Assembly (NCBI GenBank): GCA_002633005.1
Contig: NMRA01000730.1
Location: forward strand, 62,001-126,000
Length of the DNA stretch: 64,000 nt
Direction of reading: 5' to 3'
DNA from: Phoronis australis
Lineage: Eukaryota; Phoronida; Phoronidae
In this document: positions 24,401 to 34,874 of the stretch, piece after piece
Layout: every line of letters starts with the position of its first letter
How positions within the stretch are numbered: the first letter of the stretch is position 1
Made by a program: the position numbers and the translations under genes
The notes under the pieces: model-generated
What the model was told of the DNA's origin: nothing
Databases searched by the model: none
What the model saw: the letters and a program-made list of their open reading frames with translations, nothing else

Positions 24401-25343
24401 TGGATATCGGAAATTGATATGTGCGCATCCTGGAGAGTAGGTTTATGCGATACAAATCCTCGATTCCAGAATCCAGAAATTATGCAGGTGATTGTTTGAT
24501 TGACAAGTTGTCATCTGATTTTGGCAAAATGCTTCCTGCTTGCTCGATAATCTCGACTTCTGGCTGTTTGAAATGCTTTTGAAATGAAGTGAGCTCTACA
24601 GATAGTATATCTACGTCTGTTGGCGATGCTGCTCGAGATGACTGCTATCCCACAATTCCTTGTGTATATGACGTCTCGCTTTCCATAAAAAAGTCAATGT
24701 ACATACTTCTGGCTGTAATAACTTAGTACCTGTAATGTGTTTAATCAGTGCTTGGAATTTTTCTCTCTTAAGAGGATTTCTTGTTTTGGTTTCAATTTCC
24801 TCTCATTTGATTTCTATTTTCCTCTTTCTTCGTCTCTTTTTTTGTCATTATTTGGACTTTATTTAACACAAAAATGTTTATTTCAGTTAAATACTACAAC
24901 GCAAAAAAATATTTCTATCACACGAGCCTATTTATTTGTGAAATGATACATCACCTGGAAAATTTTCCTCTTTTTTGTCATTTGGCATTCCAAGCCCTGT
25001 TTAATAAAACCCTGTACTTTTACTCAGTTTCGATTTTGTTTACACTCAATATTCTCGTGCTTTATTGTAGACTTGTATTGGTTTATTTCTTTGTGTTCAC
25101 AGTTGGTCGAGTATCATACACCGTGTTTCCTACACCGTCCTGATCTCAAGAGCTCTTCCACACACTGTCTACGCCGTTCTTGTCACCATTCAGAGGTATC
25201 ACCTCTTCGTCTGGACTGTTTTCTCACCCAAGTTGCTGTATGACGCCGTCTTCACTATAGTTCTGTTAGTTGTCGGTCTTCTGCTGTCGTCCTTAATTAG
25301 GTGTCTAGGGTCGTTAAAGATTAGGGGTACTAGGTCAAGCTAA
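15452..25343 (+). CDS. PIGG: GPI ethanolamine phosphate transferase 2 (PIGG)
   Basis: Eleven exons join in frame to about 1009 residues (human 983): 15452-15811, 16957-17166, 17649-17837, 18701-18839, 19335-19544, 20477-20694, 21201-21889, 22163-22345, 22717-23110, 24049-24245, 25103-25343. PIGG adds ethanolamine phosphate to the second mannose of the GPI precursor in the ER. An N-terminal signal-anchor (FLLMGLGVFLKGFFP) precedes a lumenal alkaline-phosphatase-fold domain. Its metal and catalytic motifs are visible: LIDALRADF (Asp75), PPTVTMPR (Thr113 is the likely nucleophile by analogy with PIGN and PIGO), GDDTW, HYLGLDHIGH and VCGDHGMSEQGSHGG. Exons 6-11 encode many membrane spans. Family signatures there are SSFVEEEHQTWYFL, CCRLLRAWNQTG, RPHNIPMLAL, FGQASFYYQ then GNSNSIASVDVSAG, and RYHLFVWTVFSPKLLYDAVF. 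The start chosen has an A at -3 and matches the mammalian N-terminus. The exon 10 donor (CA|GTGCGT) is weak, but it alone keeps phase with exon 11. Confidence 0.94.
24760..24935 (+). repeat. Dispersed repeat shared with 45990-46155
   Basis: In PIGG intron 10. Shared blocks are AGAGGATTTC, TCATTTGATTTC, a GTC-T-rich tract, CATTATTT.GACTTTATT, AAAATGTTT, CAGTTAAAT and TATTTCTA.CACA. The intron position shows it is not part of PIGG. Class unknown. Confidence 0.6.
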
Positions 25344-26952
25344 CTCGGTGATCTCATGTGTGTGAGGCAAAGACCTTACGTAGGATATTGAATTTCATTT
25401 AGGATGAAGCACAAAAGGTAAATTAATTCACATGTAATAATTTTAATATGGACTTGCAATGGAGTCTGGTCAATTTGCAGAGGCAATACAATTTTTTATT
25501 TTGGTCTGTGCAAAACACAACAGAATGTGTGCTGTAAGGAATGGTGGTACCATTTGAAGTGACATCCAATTTTAATGAATGAATATTGTATTAATGGGTA
25601 ATAGTGTTATCCCCTTGGCACAACCTCTGGGCAATACAGAGCCCCCTGGTGTTAACACTGGTTAGAACTGGTATCACTCATTTCTACCAAAGATTAGTAC
25701 AAGACAGTGTAGTAATGTCTTAATGTTTGTTACTCACATATGTATAGTAAAAGTGACTATAAACAATCCTAGACAACTTACCATTGTGAAATTGGTCTCA
25801 AATTGTTCCTTAGTCAAATCAGATGTGATGTCTGGGATGGGAAGGACTGGCCATTTTTGGTAGGTTGAGATGAGGCCCTACAAGTTGGTTTGTCACAGAA
25901 CTGAACTTGGTGTCGAGCAAGCACAGAAAGCACTTCTCATCTAAGTCAGAAACAAGTTGAGGTCAGTTTCATTGCGGTAAGTGGCCAAGTCAAAAGTTAA
26001 GTCACTTTAAGCTACTGAATTCCGTGGCGTGCTAAAATGTCACGAGTATGAATGTAAGAAATAGTATTTAGTTTGGCTAGCTCAACTTTATTAGCACATT
26101 GTAAATTACCAATAATGCATTACTTGTTGCTGCTGGTAACCAGTTTTGTCTTTGATGTCAGGCCTCAATTCGTATTGAAAACTCCTTTGTGAAGTGGACT
26201 GTAATTTCTACTTGAATATGTTAAATTGTCTTAGTGACTTAAGTGAAAGCCCAGCTAATGTCTGTTGCCAAGGTTACACTTAATAGTAACATAAATGGGT
26301 AATTGAAATGTATCTCTTTTAGATTTCCCCTTTTTACCGGCATTTTTGTTTGTAATGTAAAGTGATTGTAATCTATTGCTGCCAACATCGTGTAATGAAG
26401 AAAATAAGCTAAATTCCTCTATCCATTTTAAGGGTAGTTGCAGTGTTATTGTGCTGTACATAATGTACCATGTGAACGCCAGCTTAACTTGTCAGGGTTA
26501 AGTTGTGTAATATGTGTTTAACATGTATAGCAATATGCGTCGATTGTGCTTCAGATAAAGATCTTTCCTCAGTGCGCAAATGCTTGGAAACTAGTTTTGT
26601 ACGGTGTATTTATTTTGTGTATATTAGATTAGAATTGTGTCAGGTTTCAATTTCTATCATTGGATATATTTGTGAATTTTGTTTAAAGAATAAATTCCTA
26701 GTTAATTTTCAATTTCTTTTTTTTTCTTTTTGTAATTAACAACTTTGGTGTGTACTGAAGTTCCAAGTATTTTAATCTTGACAGAAATCTTTCTATTATT
26801 TATTGAATATTTTCATGGAATGTGTTCCCAGTGTTCAGTCATCCTTGTAGGTATGGCTGATTTTCAGAAAACACAAGAAAATGAAGAAATGATACAGCCA
26901 TTGCATTTTTAATGTTCACAAAAAGTATTATTTCGGCTATAAGACCATGGCC
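25344..26952. other. PIGG 3' flank, no gene
   Basis: AT-rich. Holds an inverted-repeat family member at about 25777-25990 and otherwise only short chance open frames. It probably includes the PIGG 3' UTR and the intergenic gap between PIGG and the convergently transcribed PLGRKT. Confidence 0.5.
25777..25990. mobile_element. Inverted-repeat element (ATTGGTCTCAAATTGTTCCT type)
   Basis: The left end ACTTACCATTGTGAAATTGG, continuing GTCTCAAATTGTTCCTTAGT, matches copies at 30983 and 62023. The right end (GTTGAGGTCAGTTTCATTGC, then GGTAAGTGG) is a diverged complement. About 210 bp, non-coding. Confidence 0.55.
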
Positions 26953-29189
26953 TTAAATAAGAGGTTTTACTTTCAAAGTAGCAGAAAGACTCCTTGAACA
27001 CATGAAATGCAGTGATGCTCTTTTAAGACATTACACTCTAATTAAAATATTCCAGTGCCAAAGTAAATCCTATAACAAGAAAACATACCCCATAATACGT
27101 GTGAGACATTCAACATTTTGTTTGCAATCTGACTAGGTTTTTTAAATATTGTAATGTTTTGTGTCCCAACAATGTAAAATGGAGAAGTAAATTTTACCGA
27201 CTCAGCACTAAGAGTGAAGGTAGAACAAAGGAAATTAAAAATAATTTAAGGATGGCTTTCTTCTCGCTCTTTCACAGTAATCATTCTCTCGAAACATCAA
27301 TAATTTATAAATAATCCAGTAAAAAAAGTACACTCAGGTGAGAAAATCTATCAAAACGTACTCGCACTGCAAGACCTATTCATATCTGCCACCTATAAAC
27401 AAAGCATGAGGTCAAGGGTCACGCTCAAATGAGCAGAAAACCACACAAATTATCCATTATACATTATAAGCACCAAAGCTTATGCAACATTAACACATAC
27501 ATAAGTACGTACAGACAAATATATAGACACAGATATATAAACATTTATATGCATTCATGCATTAGACGATGTTGCACAATTGTACCATCTAACAATTACT
27601 GCGAGAAAAATCCACGACATTGTTACAGAATACACAACAAATATACTGTTTGCCCTGAGCTTTTAGATCACTTGGGATGGCATTTATTCAGTAGTAAAAG
27701 ACAGACAGCAATTGCCAGAATTGGACATTTTGCAACTTTGAAATAAAACTAAACAAAGTTAGCTACAAAAAGCCAACATAAGAATTACAAATGATCAAAT
27801 TCAATCTCTTAGACAGCAGACTGGGCATAAAACAAATACCCACGCTCTGAAAAGTTAAGGTGATGGGTTTGCAATTATTACCCGAGCTCTGTTCAAACCC
27901 TGGTGTATCCAGGTGTCACAGAGCATGTTAGGATATTGGAAACTCTTGTAAGAATTTAGAACTGCTGGAAATTGTTCTTTATCAATTCAAAGGAGGCATT
28001 ACTTTGAGAAATAAAAGACGGTCGTGTGAAGGCCATTTTATCTTCCGACAGTGCTTTGTACTAAACACAAAATAGTCTTGACCCTGATGTTGTAAGGGCT
28101 GTTCCAGCAAAATCTGTACGGGAGGGGGGGAAGGCACTTTTATTTCGTACCCACCGNAGTTTTATTTGTATGTTAGAACCGATTAACTGCAACATTATTT
28201 TGACTACAGTCCCCTTTTAAATAAGAGGTTTTACTTTCAAAGTAGCAGAAAGACTCCTTGAACACATGAAATGCAGTGATGCGCTTTTAAGACATTACAC
28301 TCTAATTAAAATATTCTAGTGCCAAAGTAAATCCTATAACAAGAAAACCTACCCCATAATACGTGTAAGACGTTCAACATTTTGTTTGCAATCTGACTAG
28401 GTTTTTTAAGTATTGTAATGTTTTGTGTCCCAACAATGTAAAATGGAAAAGTAAATTTTACCGACCCAGCACAATGAGTGAAGGTAGAACGAAGGAAATT
28501 AAAAATAATTTAAGGATGGCTTTCTTCTCGCTCTTTCACAGTAATCATTCTCTCGAAACATCAATAATTTATAAATAATCCAGTAAAAAAGTACACTTAG
28601 GTGAGAAAATCTATCAAAATGTACTCGCACTGCAAGACCTATTTATATCTGCCACCTATAAACAAAACATGAGGTCAAGGGACACGGTCAAATGAGCAGA
28701 AAATCACATAAATTATCCATTATACATTATAAGCACCAAAGCTTATGCAACATTAACACATACATAAGAACGCACAGACACATATATAGACACACAGATA
28801 TATAAACATTTATATGCATTCATGCATACATTTTTGATGATGTTGCGCAATTATACCATCTGACAATTACTGCGAGAAAAATCCACGACATCGTTATAGA
28901 ATACACAAATAAACTGTTTGCCCTGAGCTTTTAGATCACATGGGATGGCATTTATTCAGAGGTAAAAGACAGACAGCAATTGCCAGAATTGGACATTTTG
29001 CAACTTTGAAATAAAACTACACAAAGTTAGCTACAAAAAGCCAACGTAAGAATTACAAATGACCAAATTCAATCTCTTAGATAGCACACTGGGCATAAAA
29101 CAAATACCCACGTTCTGAAAAGTTAAGGTCATGGGTTTGCAACAGTGCTTTGTACTAAACACTAAATAGTCTAGACCCTGATGTTGTAA
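26953..29189. repeat. Second direct duplication flanking an N (probable allelic overlap)
   Basis: 26953-28096 matches 28217-29189 at high identity, and the N at 28157 lies between the copies. The first copy has about 174 extra bases (27875-28048), bounded by GCAA and CAGTGCTTTG, absent from the second. About 60 bases on each side of the N do not align, as with poor contig ends. It lies downstream of PLGRKT and contains no recognised exon. Confidence 0.8.
28157..28157. other. Assembly join (single N)
   Basis: Single ambiguous base between the two copies of the 26953-29189 duplication, the same arrangement as at 7082. Confidence 0.75.
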
Positions 29190-29295
29190 TTAAGGATGTA
29201 TTTTTTGGCAATATAGCATTTTCATTTTTAACATTCACACACATTATATTTCATTCATGATCCAAGCAGTCTTCCCACTCATAAGTTAATCACAA

Positions 29296-32200
29296 TTACT
29301 TAGAAGCATTAATGATATCCTGCACCGATGGTAAACCTTGGGGTAATTCTAACAAGTTTTGCTCTTCTTTCATTATCCGTTCAGCTTCCACTGAAATAGT
29401 AGTAATGGATAAAAAGTTACCCCAAAACAATCTCGACATTTGACGGCGCTGTGGATTAGCAGTGTCGTGTTCAAACATAACCACGTGTGAGAAACAGTAT
29501 GACCATCAGACCCGAAACAGGACCACCGGTGCTCCAAATTGGACTAACTCACCACAAAACAGGACCTAGGGAAGATCAAATTCAGACTTATGGACCACTG
29601 CCTTAGAACTAACTACTCAATTTGCCCAATTTAACGTTTTAGACAAGTCAAACAATGCGTTCAAGGATAACTGGTTCTTGGGAAAGTATCGTTATAACCA
29701 GCATCACACACCGGCATCAGCAACATTTTGTCAGGCAGCCATGTTCGATCCCCAGTGTTTTGTGGTGGGGCGGTCATGATTTTAGGAGTATTGGTCCCAT
29801 TTTCTGGTCCGTAAGTCCCATTTGATCCCCTCAGATCTTGTTTTGTGATGAGTCAGACCGATTTGGAGGGCCGGTGGTCCTGTTTTGGGTTCGACAGCCA
29901 AGTTGTTTCTCACCCGTTATAAGGAAATTCAATTCGCTTTGAAATGATAAGAATGGAATTTACTCAAAGGAAAAGTGGCTAATAGAGATTTTTAGTTATC
30001 TGTTGTTTATTAAGTCGAGAAAATGCAGCGATAGGCTCTGACATAAATCAATATTGCCATTGTAGTGACATTAAAAAGTTTAAGGAACGACTCAGCAGAG
30101 ATTTGACCACTAGTAAAATCTGTGGTCTGATTTCCCCGTAACTTAGAGATGTCGGGACCGTTAATATTTGTTTACATCTGAGCCGATCAACAAGTTTTAT
30201 TCACATGACAAATAACCAAATGAAGTTTCTTTTGAATGGATGTACTCAACTTCTATCAAGAACATTTCTAACCACTTACTGTTATGAAACTGGTTTTGAA
30301 AAAATTACAATTCTTTATAACTTGGGAAGAACAGACATTTTTTAGAGCAACAAAATAGCTTCGTAATGGTTAGCGGTCTTTATCCAAAGATGATTTGTTT
30401 GACAGAAGGCACCTTTACAGGAGGGGCGATTATTCAAAGAAAAATGTTGCAATTATATGCAAATGGGGAACACAATTTCACAATGACACAGTTTATGCTA
30501 CTAAATTTGAATACGGCACATGGAAATCAACACACAGTCTCACAAACCTCAGGCACATACCTCCTGTGCAGCAACAGGTAAGCACCATAAGATCAAGGAA
30601 AGTGGAACAAAAACACACCTCGCTTCTTATCTCATAAATAGCTGGTAATAACGTGTCAGCATTATGAGAACCAGTTTTCTCAAATGAATAACAGGCACTA
30701 AACTGGTTCTCAAAATGTGAGCACGCTATATCCGACTATTGCCAAATACTCTATTTAGTAACATATTACCTCTCATGCGGTCCATTTTGTTCCCATAAGC
30801 GAGATCATACTGGTAAGCAAATATGAAGGATAGAGGCACAAGAGGGAGTATGGGCGTCGCCTTCTTGGATTTCATTGCACTGAAAACAAATGAACAGCAA
30901 TATGGCACTTACATCAATTCAATGTTAAAGCCGTTATAAACCGCATGCCCATCCCAGAAACACACTTTGATTTAGACGACTTACCATTGTAAAATTGGCC
31001 TCAACTTTTCCTTAATTAGACGTGAAGTGATTTCTGAGTTCCCTAAGAATTTATGGTTTGTTATTCGTTGCGTCCAAGCTCAGTGCATAAAATTACGTGT
31101 CGTAACAAGCCAACATAATGAGCCTCATCTCAATAATGAAATGCCACCTTCTTTTGAACCCAAGAAATCATCTCCGATTTAACTAATGGAACAGTTTCAT
31201 AACGGTAATTGGTCTAAATCCAAGTTGTTTTTTTGTGATGTAAGGTGGGTTTATACCAACTTTAAGTAAATAGGTTTTAATATTAATTTAATTTTTTATT
31301 TTTGTTGAAAACCTTTTGCTCAGAGTTTTAAAACCCCATGCAGCACCATCTTTGAACTCATAGTATAGTTTTGTTTATGTTTTGAAATAAAACCTTTTAG
31401 TTTCGTTTTACCAATTACACATGATAAGACTGTGGACAGGTTTTGTGTTTTGAGGTGGAGGAACCTTTTGTTTTCGCTTTTGAATACACGAAATTGGCTA
31501 AATTACACATACGACCATGATAAAACTATGGACCGAATGTAGTTCACTAATAGCTAATTAATAGAATTATTGAGAGCTATGTAGATTTCTTCTAGTTCAA
31601 AATTTGAAATTTTGGCTTTAACTAATTAGCGCTGCATGGGACTTGAAGAGAAAAAGATGTATTTTGATTCTGTATCATAAAGAGAAAGACTAAGTGCAAA
31701 ACAAATTTAATTAATTTTAAGATCTTTTGTAATTCAGTACTGAAAAAAATTCAAGAACGACAAAAACACTCATCCTAACAGTAATATAAACAACAATACT
31801 AGCAGCATTGACTTGTGTGTAAAACCCATATCTATCCCACTGTACGTAGTGATCCTATTCACAGCAAGTCTTCGGTTAAAGCTGTAACTAGGCCATTGTC
31901 AGACCAATGAAACCTACACTGAATTGGGACTCAACAGGAAAAACCTAACAAATTTAAGACACAATATAGTGGACAAGTGAGGGTTTCTTATTCTTCTCAT
32001 GGTTAATGACAAGTTGCGCCAAATGAATGAGTCATTGAATGCTGAGTCATTGAATGCTGAGTCATTTTAAAGGCTTTATCATACCTATCGTCACACAATG
32101 CATTTAAAAAATTGTAGGCATTCACACCAAAGATAAAAAAGAGGAAGATTTTCCAGGTGATGAATGATTCTTCAAATAAATAGACTTGACTGTGTGATAG

Positions 32201-33008
32201 ACATATTTTTTGTTCTATAACATTTATCTACAAGAAATGTACTTTTGCATGAAAAAAGTTAAAGTTATGAAAAAAGAAATGAAGAATGAGGAAACTGGAA
32301 ATCAAATAATAGGAAATCAAAACCAACGAAGAGGAAATGCCCTTAGAAAAGGAAAATTACCAGCCCTGCATAACAATGCTGGACGCCCTTGAAAAATGTT
32401 TCTCAGAAATTGGTGAGATTGCACAGATTTTACTACAATTGGCTCTTAATTAATACTGTACCCGAGAACACCACCGACCAGACACAGTCCATAAAAACTA
32501 CCGAAGAACATAAACAAGTCCCTGGATCTGGCAACCATCATGGACATTTGGCGTTCCCTCATTTGGTTCTGCATCTCAAGCTGACGGCCAAGCTGTAATG
32601 GTTGACAACAATTAGTCCAAGCACATTTACATTTAACCGTTAAATCCATTGTTTGAAGATTTTATTGAATTACCTGCTGCTATATTGCTTCAGGCCCACT
32701 CTATGACAGCAAAGAAAAGATGTTGAGGAAGCAACACGTCAAAAAATCATTTCGGTTTTATTAATTAGTTCAACCAAGAGTTTTATTGCTTGAGTTCCAA
32801 AATTAACTTAACAGAAACATTTTTTAAGTTGAGAAATTCAAGATTCGTCTAAAGTTAAACTGAACAATGGTAGAAACCAATTATAAGACACTGAGGAACA
32901 AAAGCATAGTATTACCTGCATTGCCTGGGTTTTTAACATGAATTCTTGTTGCTTTTTCATATTTTCATCCATAACTCCACCCATGGTTTGAGACATGTAG
33001 CTACCCAT
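29296..33008 (-). CDS. PLGRKT: Plasminogen receptor (KT)
   Basis: Four minus-strand exons join in frame: 33008-32916, 32592-32462, 30879-30770 and 29390-29296. The product is 142 residues (human 147). PLGRKT is a small integral membrane protein that binds plasminogen at the cell surface through its C-terminal lysine. Family signatures are MDENMKKQQEFMLKTQAMQ, EMQNQMRERQMSMM, a first membrane segment (FFGSFYGLCLVGGVLG), a second (PLVPLSFIFAYQYDLAYG) and LPQGLPSVQDIINASK. The last residue before TAA is lysine, as in the vertebrate protein. Splice phases 0, 2 and 1 are consistent. A likely acceptor (TTTCAG, 33026-33024) just upstream of the start suggests a separate 5' UTR exon. The introns hold at least three inverted-repeat elements. 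Confidence 0.92.
29476..29921. mobile_element. Foldback MITE with about 90 bp terminal repeats
   Basis: In PLGRKT intron 3, ending about 85 bp from the last exon's acceptor. The left arm (GTGAGAAACA near 29487, then AAACAGGACCACCGG, TAACTCACCACAAAACAGGA, ACTTATGGACCA) is the complement of 29815-29920. The central part is unpaired and has no open frame. A TA target duplication is possible but the exact ends are unclear. Confidence 0.7.
30637..30740. mobile_element. Palindromic MITE (ATAGTCGGAT type)
   Basis: 104 bp in PLGRKT intron 3, 30 bp from exon 3. The right end CTATATCCGACTATT is intact and the left end (AATAGCTGGTAATAACG) is diverged. Inner arms are ATGAGAACCAGTTTTCTC and AACTGGTTCTCAAAATG; the spacer holds AATGAATAACAGG. 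Confidence 0.75.
30969..31220. mobile_element. Inverted-repeat element (ATTGGTCTCAAATTGTTCCT type)
   Basis: In PLGRKT intron 2. About 65 bp of the left end (GATTTAGACGACTTACCATT onward, to GAAGTGATTTCTGAG) pairs with the right end (AAATCATCTCCGATTTAACT to GGTAATTGGTCTAAATC). It is the clearest full-length copy of a family also seen near 1588, 25777 and 62020. Non-coding. Confidence 0.7.
32029..32067. repeat. 15-bp tandem repeat
   Basis: About 2.6 units of GAGTCATTGAATGCT inside PLGRKT intron 2. Confidence 0.7.
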
Positions 33009-33889
33009 TGTAGAAAGTTTGATCTGAAATTGCACATTATTTTTATTGTACATTTAAGAACAAATATTCACACGCTAGGCAGTTCAAAATTCATTACGTG
33101 GGTCCAATATTGCAGAAAGTTTGGCAGGCATTAAAGTGAATAAAATCACCAATTCCCTTTCAAAAAAGTGCATAAAATCACCAATTCCATTTCAAAAAAA
33201 AACAAAAAACAACCAGTCGACTAACTGTCTAACTAGAACACCCATAAACACTATCTAACAATATGTTGATTAGCTGAACTCAGGTATGAGCACTTATTGG
33301 TAGAAACATTATACATAAGATTAGGGCAACTAACCACAGCACTAGTCATCTTCCATTGTGTTTAGAGTGAAAAGTTGTGAGGCATTGCTGTTCACATTTT
33401 TCCATGGTGTAGTAAGGAAAGATGTGTTGCATTTGCGGTGGTTATGACAACTTAAGTTTTTTACCATGGTATGGCACTTGAGTGTCGCTTTCAAGTGGGA
33501 CCTCGAGAGGTATGGATATGGCACTAGTTTGTACAAGAAACTTATGCGTTGGTGGACATGAAACACTGGGATTGGCCCATAATGCAAAATATTCAGGACA
33601 GGATCTCAGAGATTACAGGGACTATAAACTTGAAACCCTTATCGGCGATTTCAATAGTTTTCTTACTAATTCGTGCTACAGCAAGGGCATGATAAACATG
33701 GTGATTACGCCTGGTCTGGCAATAGAACTTAACACCATCAGGTAATGTTACAGGCGTGAAATCTCATGTTACCGGCCAAACAAAGGTTTGTGGGTTTCTC
33801 AGGAATTTCCACCGACCAGAAAATGAGGCAAGGTTTTTCGGGTTGCAACGGTCTGTCATGACCAAAATGCGATATGTGAATTTTTAACA

Positions 33890-34135
33890 CTGCATGCGTT
33901 CTTGGCGGGCATGATGCAGTTGCCGATTTGGGCAACTGAATGAAGGACTGATCAAAGAAAAAGTTTGATTAAAGAAATATTAGTTCGATTTAATTGGAAG
34001 GAATTAAATACATCAATGTCCTCCTTGGTAAGGTGCACTTCCATACGCCACAGGTATTTACTACAACGCGACCTTATTTTTTAATCAGTGTGAAGCATTT
34101 AAATTAATAATTCATCAAAAAGCTTCCAGTGTATG
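33890..34135. repeat. Dispersed repeat, copy 2
   Basis: Diverged relative of 9935-10170 on the same strand: GGGCAACTGAATGAAGGACT, AATTGGAAGGAATTAAA, TGTCCTCCTTGGTAAGGTGC, TTTAATCAGTGTGAAGCAT, AAAAGCTTCCAG. Confidence 0.6.
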
Positions 34136-34349
34136 AAGCTCCTACACATAGCTAGAGCTTCACTGGGGTCAGCTAGAGACGGTGGTGCACTCAGTGTTGA
34201 GCAAAGATCCTAACATGGGCGCACCCGGGGAGGGGGGGGCGGGGTTGCTCGGGGGCTCGAATGAGCTCGAACTTCTTTGACTTCCGAGGGGCGGTTTATA
34301 GACATTTGTCAGAGATGGGTGCCCTTTAGTAAGAAAACTGTCAACAGGT

Positions 34350-34583
34350 CAACCACTGCACAGACACACGACTGCAACAGCTTTCACGGCCGCGGCTGCA
34401 GTAGTTTCTTCTTGACACTTCAACGTTGAAGTTCGACAACTTATTGTCAATATTTTCGCTTCACCACGAACTCTGCATAAATTATAGCATGTTATAATGA
34501 CTCTCACACCTCTTCCCAACCAAAGCAAATTTGCTAAACAGTCTGAACTGTGTTTGTCCGTCACTGGCCGATGAATACACTTG
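34350..34583 (+). promoter_or_regulatory. Probable 5' region and leader exon of the fibronectin-III gene
   Basis: A locally GC-rich stretch (CGGCCGCGGCTGC near 34390) precedes a strong donor, CACTTG|GTAAGT, at 34583. A good acceptor, TATGTTTCAG, ends at 34738, just before the coding exon. The leader would contain a short upstream frame (ATG at 34571) that crosses the junction and stops after seven codons. The transcription start is not identified. Confidence 0.45.
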
Positions 34584-34874
34584 GTAAGTTTGTCGTGTAA
34601 ATTAAATTTTAATAATAAATATTTTTTGAGATTCTAACAGTTTTAATTGTTGATCTAAAAAGCTTTAAATATGTAAAAATAATTTAAAAACAATTTTTAA
34701 TAAAATATATTTTCTATCTTGACTTTCATATGTTTCAGTAAAGAAATAATTTAGTACACGTTAAACAGTCATTTACACAAGGTGGTTACCAGAGTTTTCA
34801 GTAAACTTCCGGTCAAGTCTTTTGGGTTACGACTTACGTCATTTTCAGACTGTAGGCCGAAGAAGAAGCCAATT

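Noticed and set aside
24874-25143. Plus-strand open frame of 89 codons before PIGG exon 11
   Set aside because: It covers intron 10, runs through the dispersed repeat, and enters exon 11 in a different frame from the PIGG coding frame.
27429-27746. 105-codon plus-strand open frame
   Set aside because: It lies in the duplicated 3' flank of PLGRKT, and its counterpart in the second copy does not keep the same frame.
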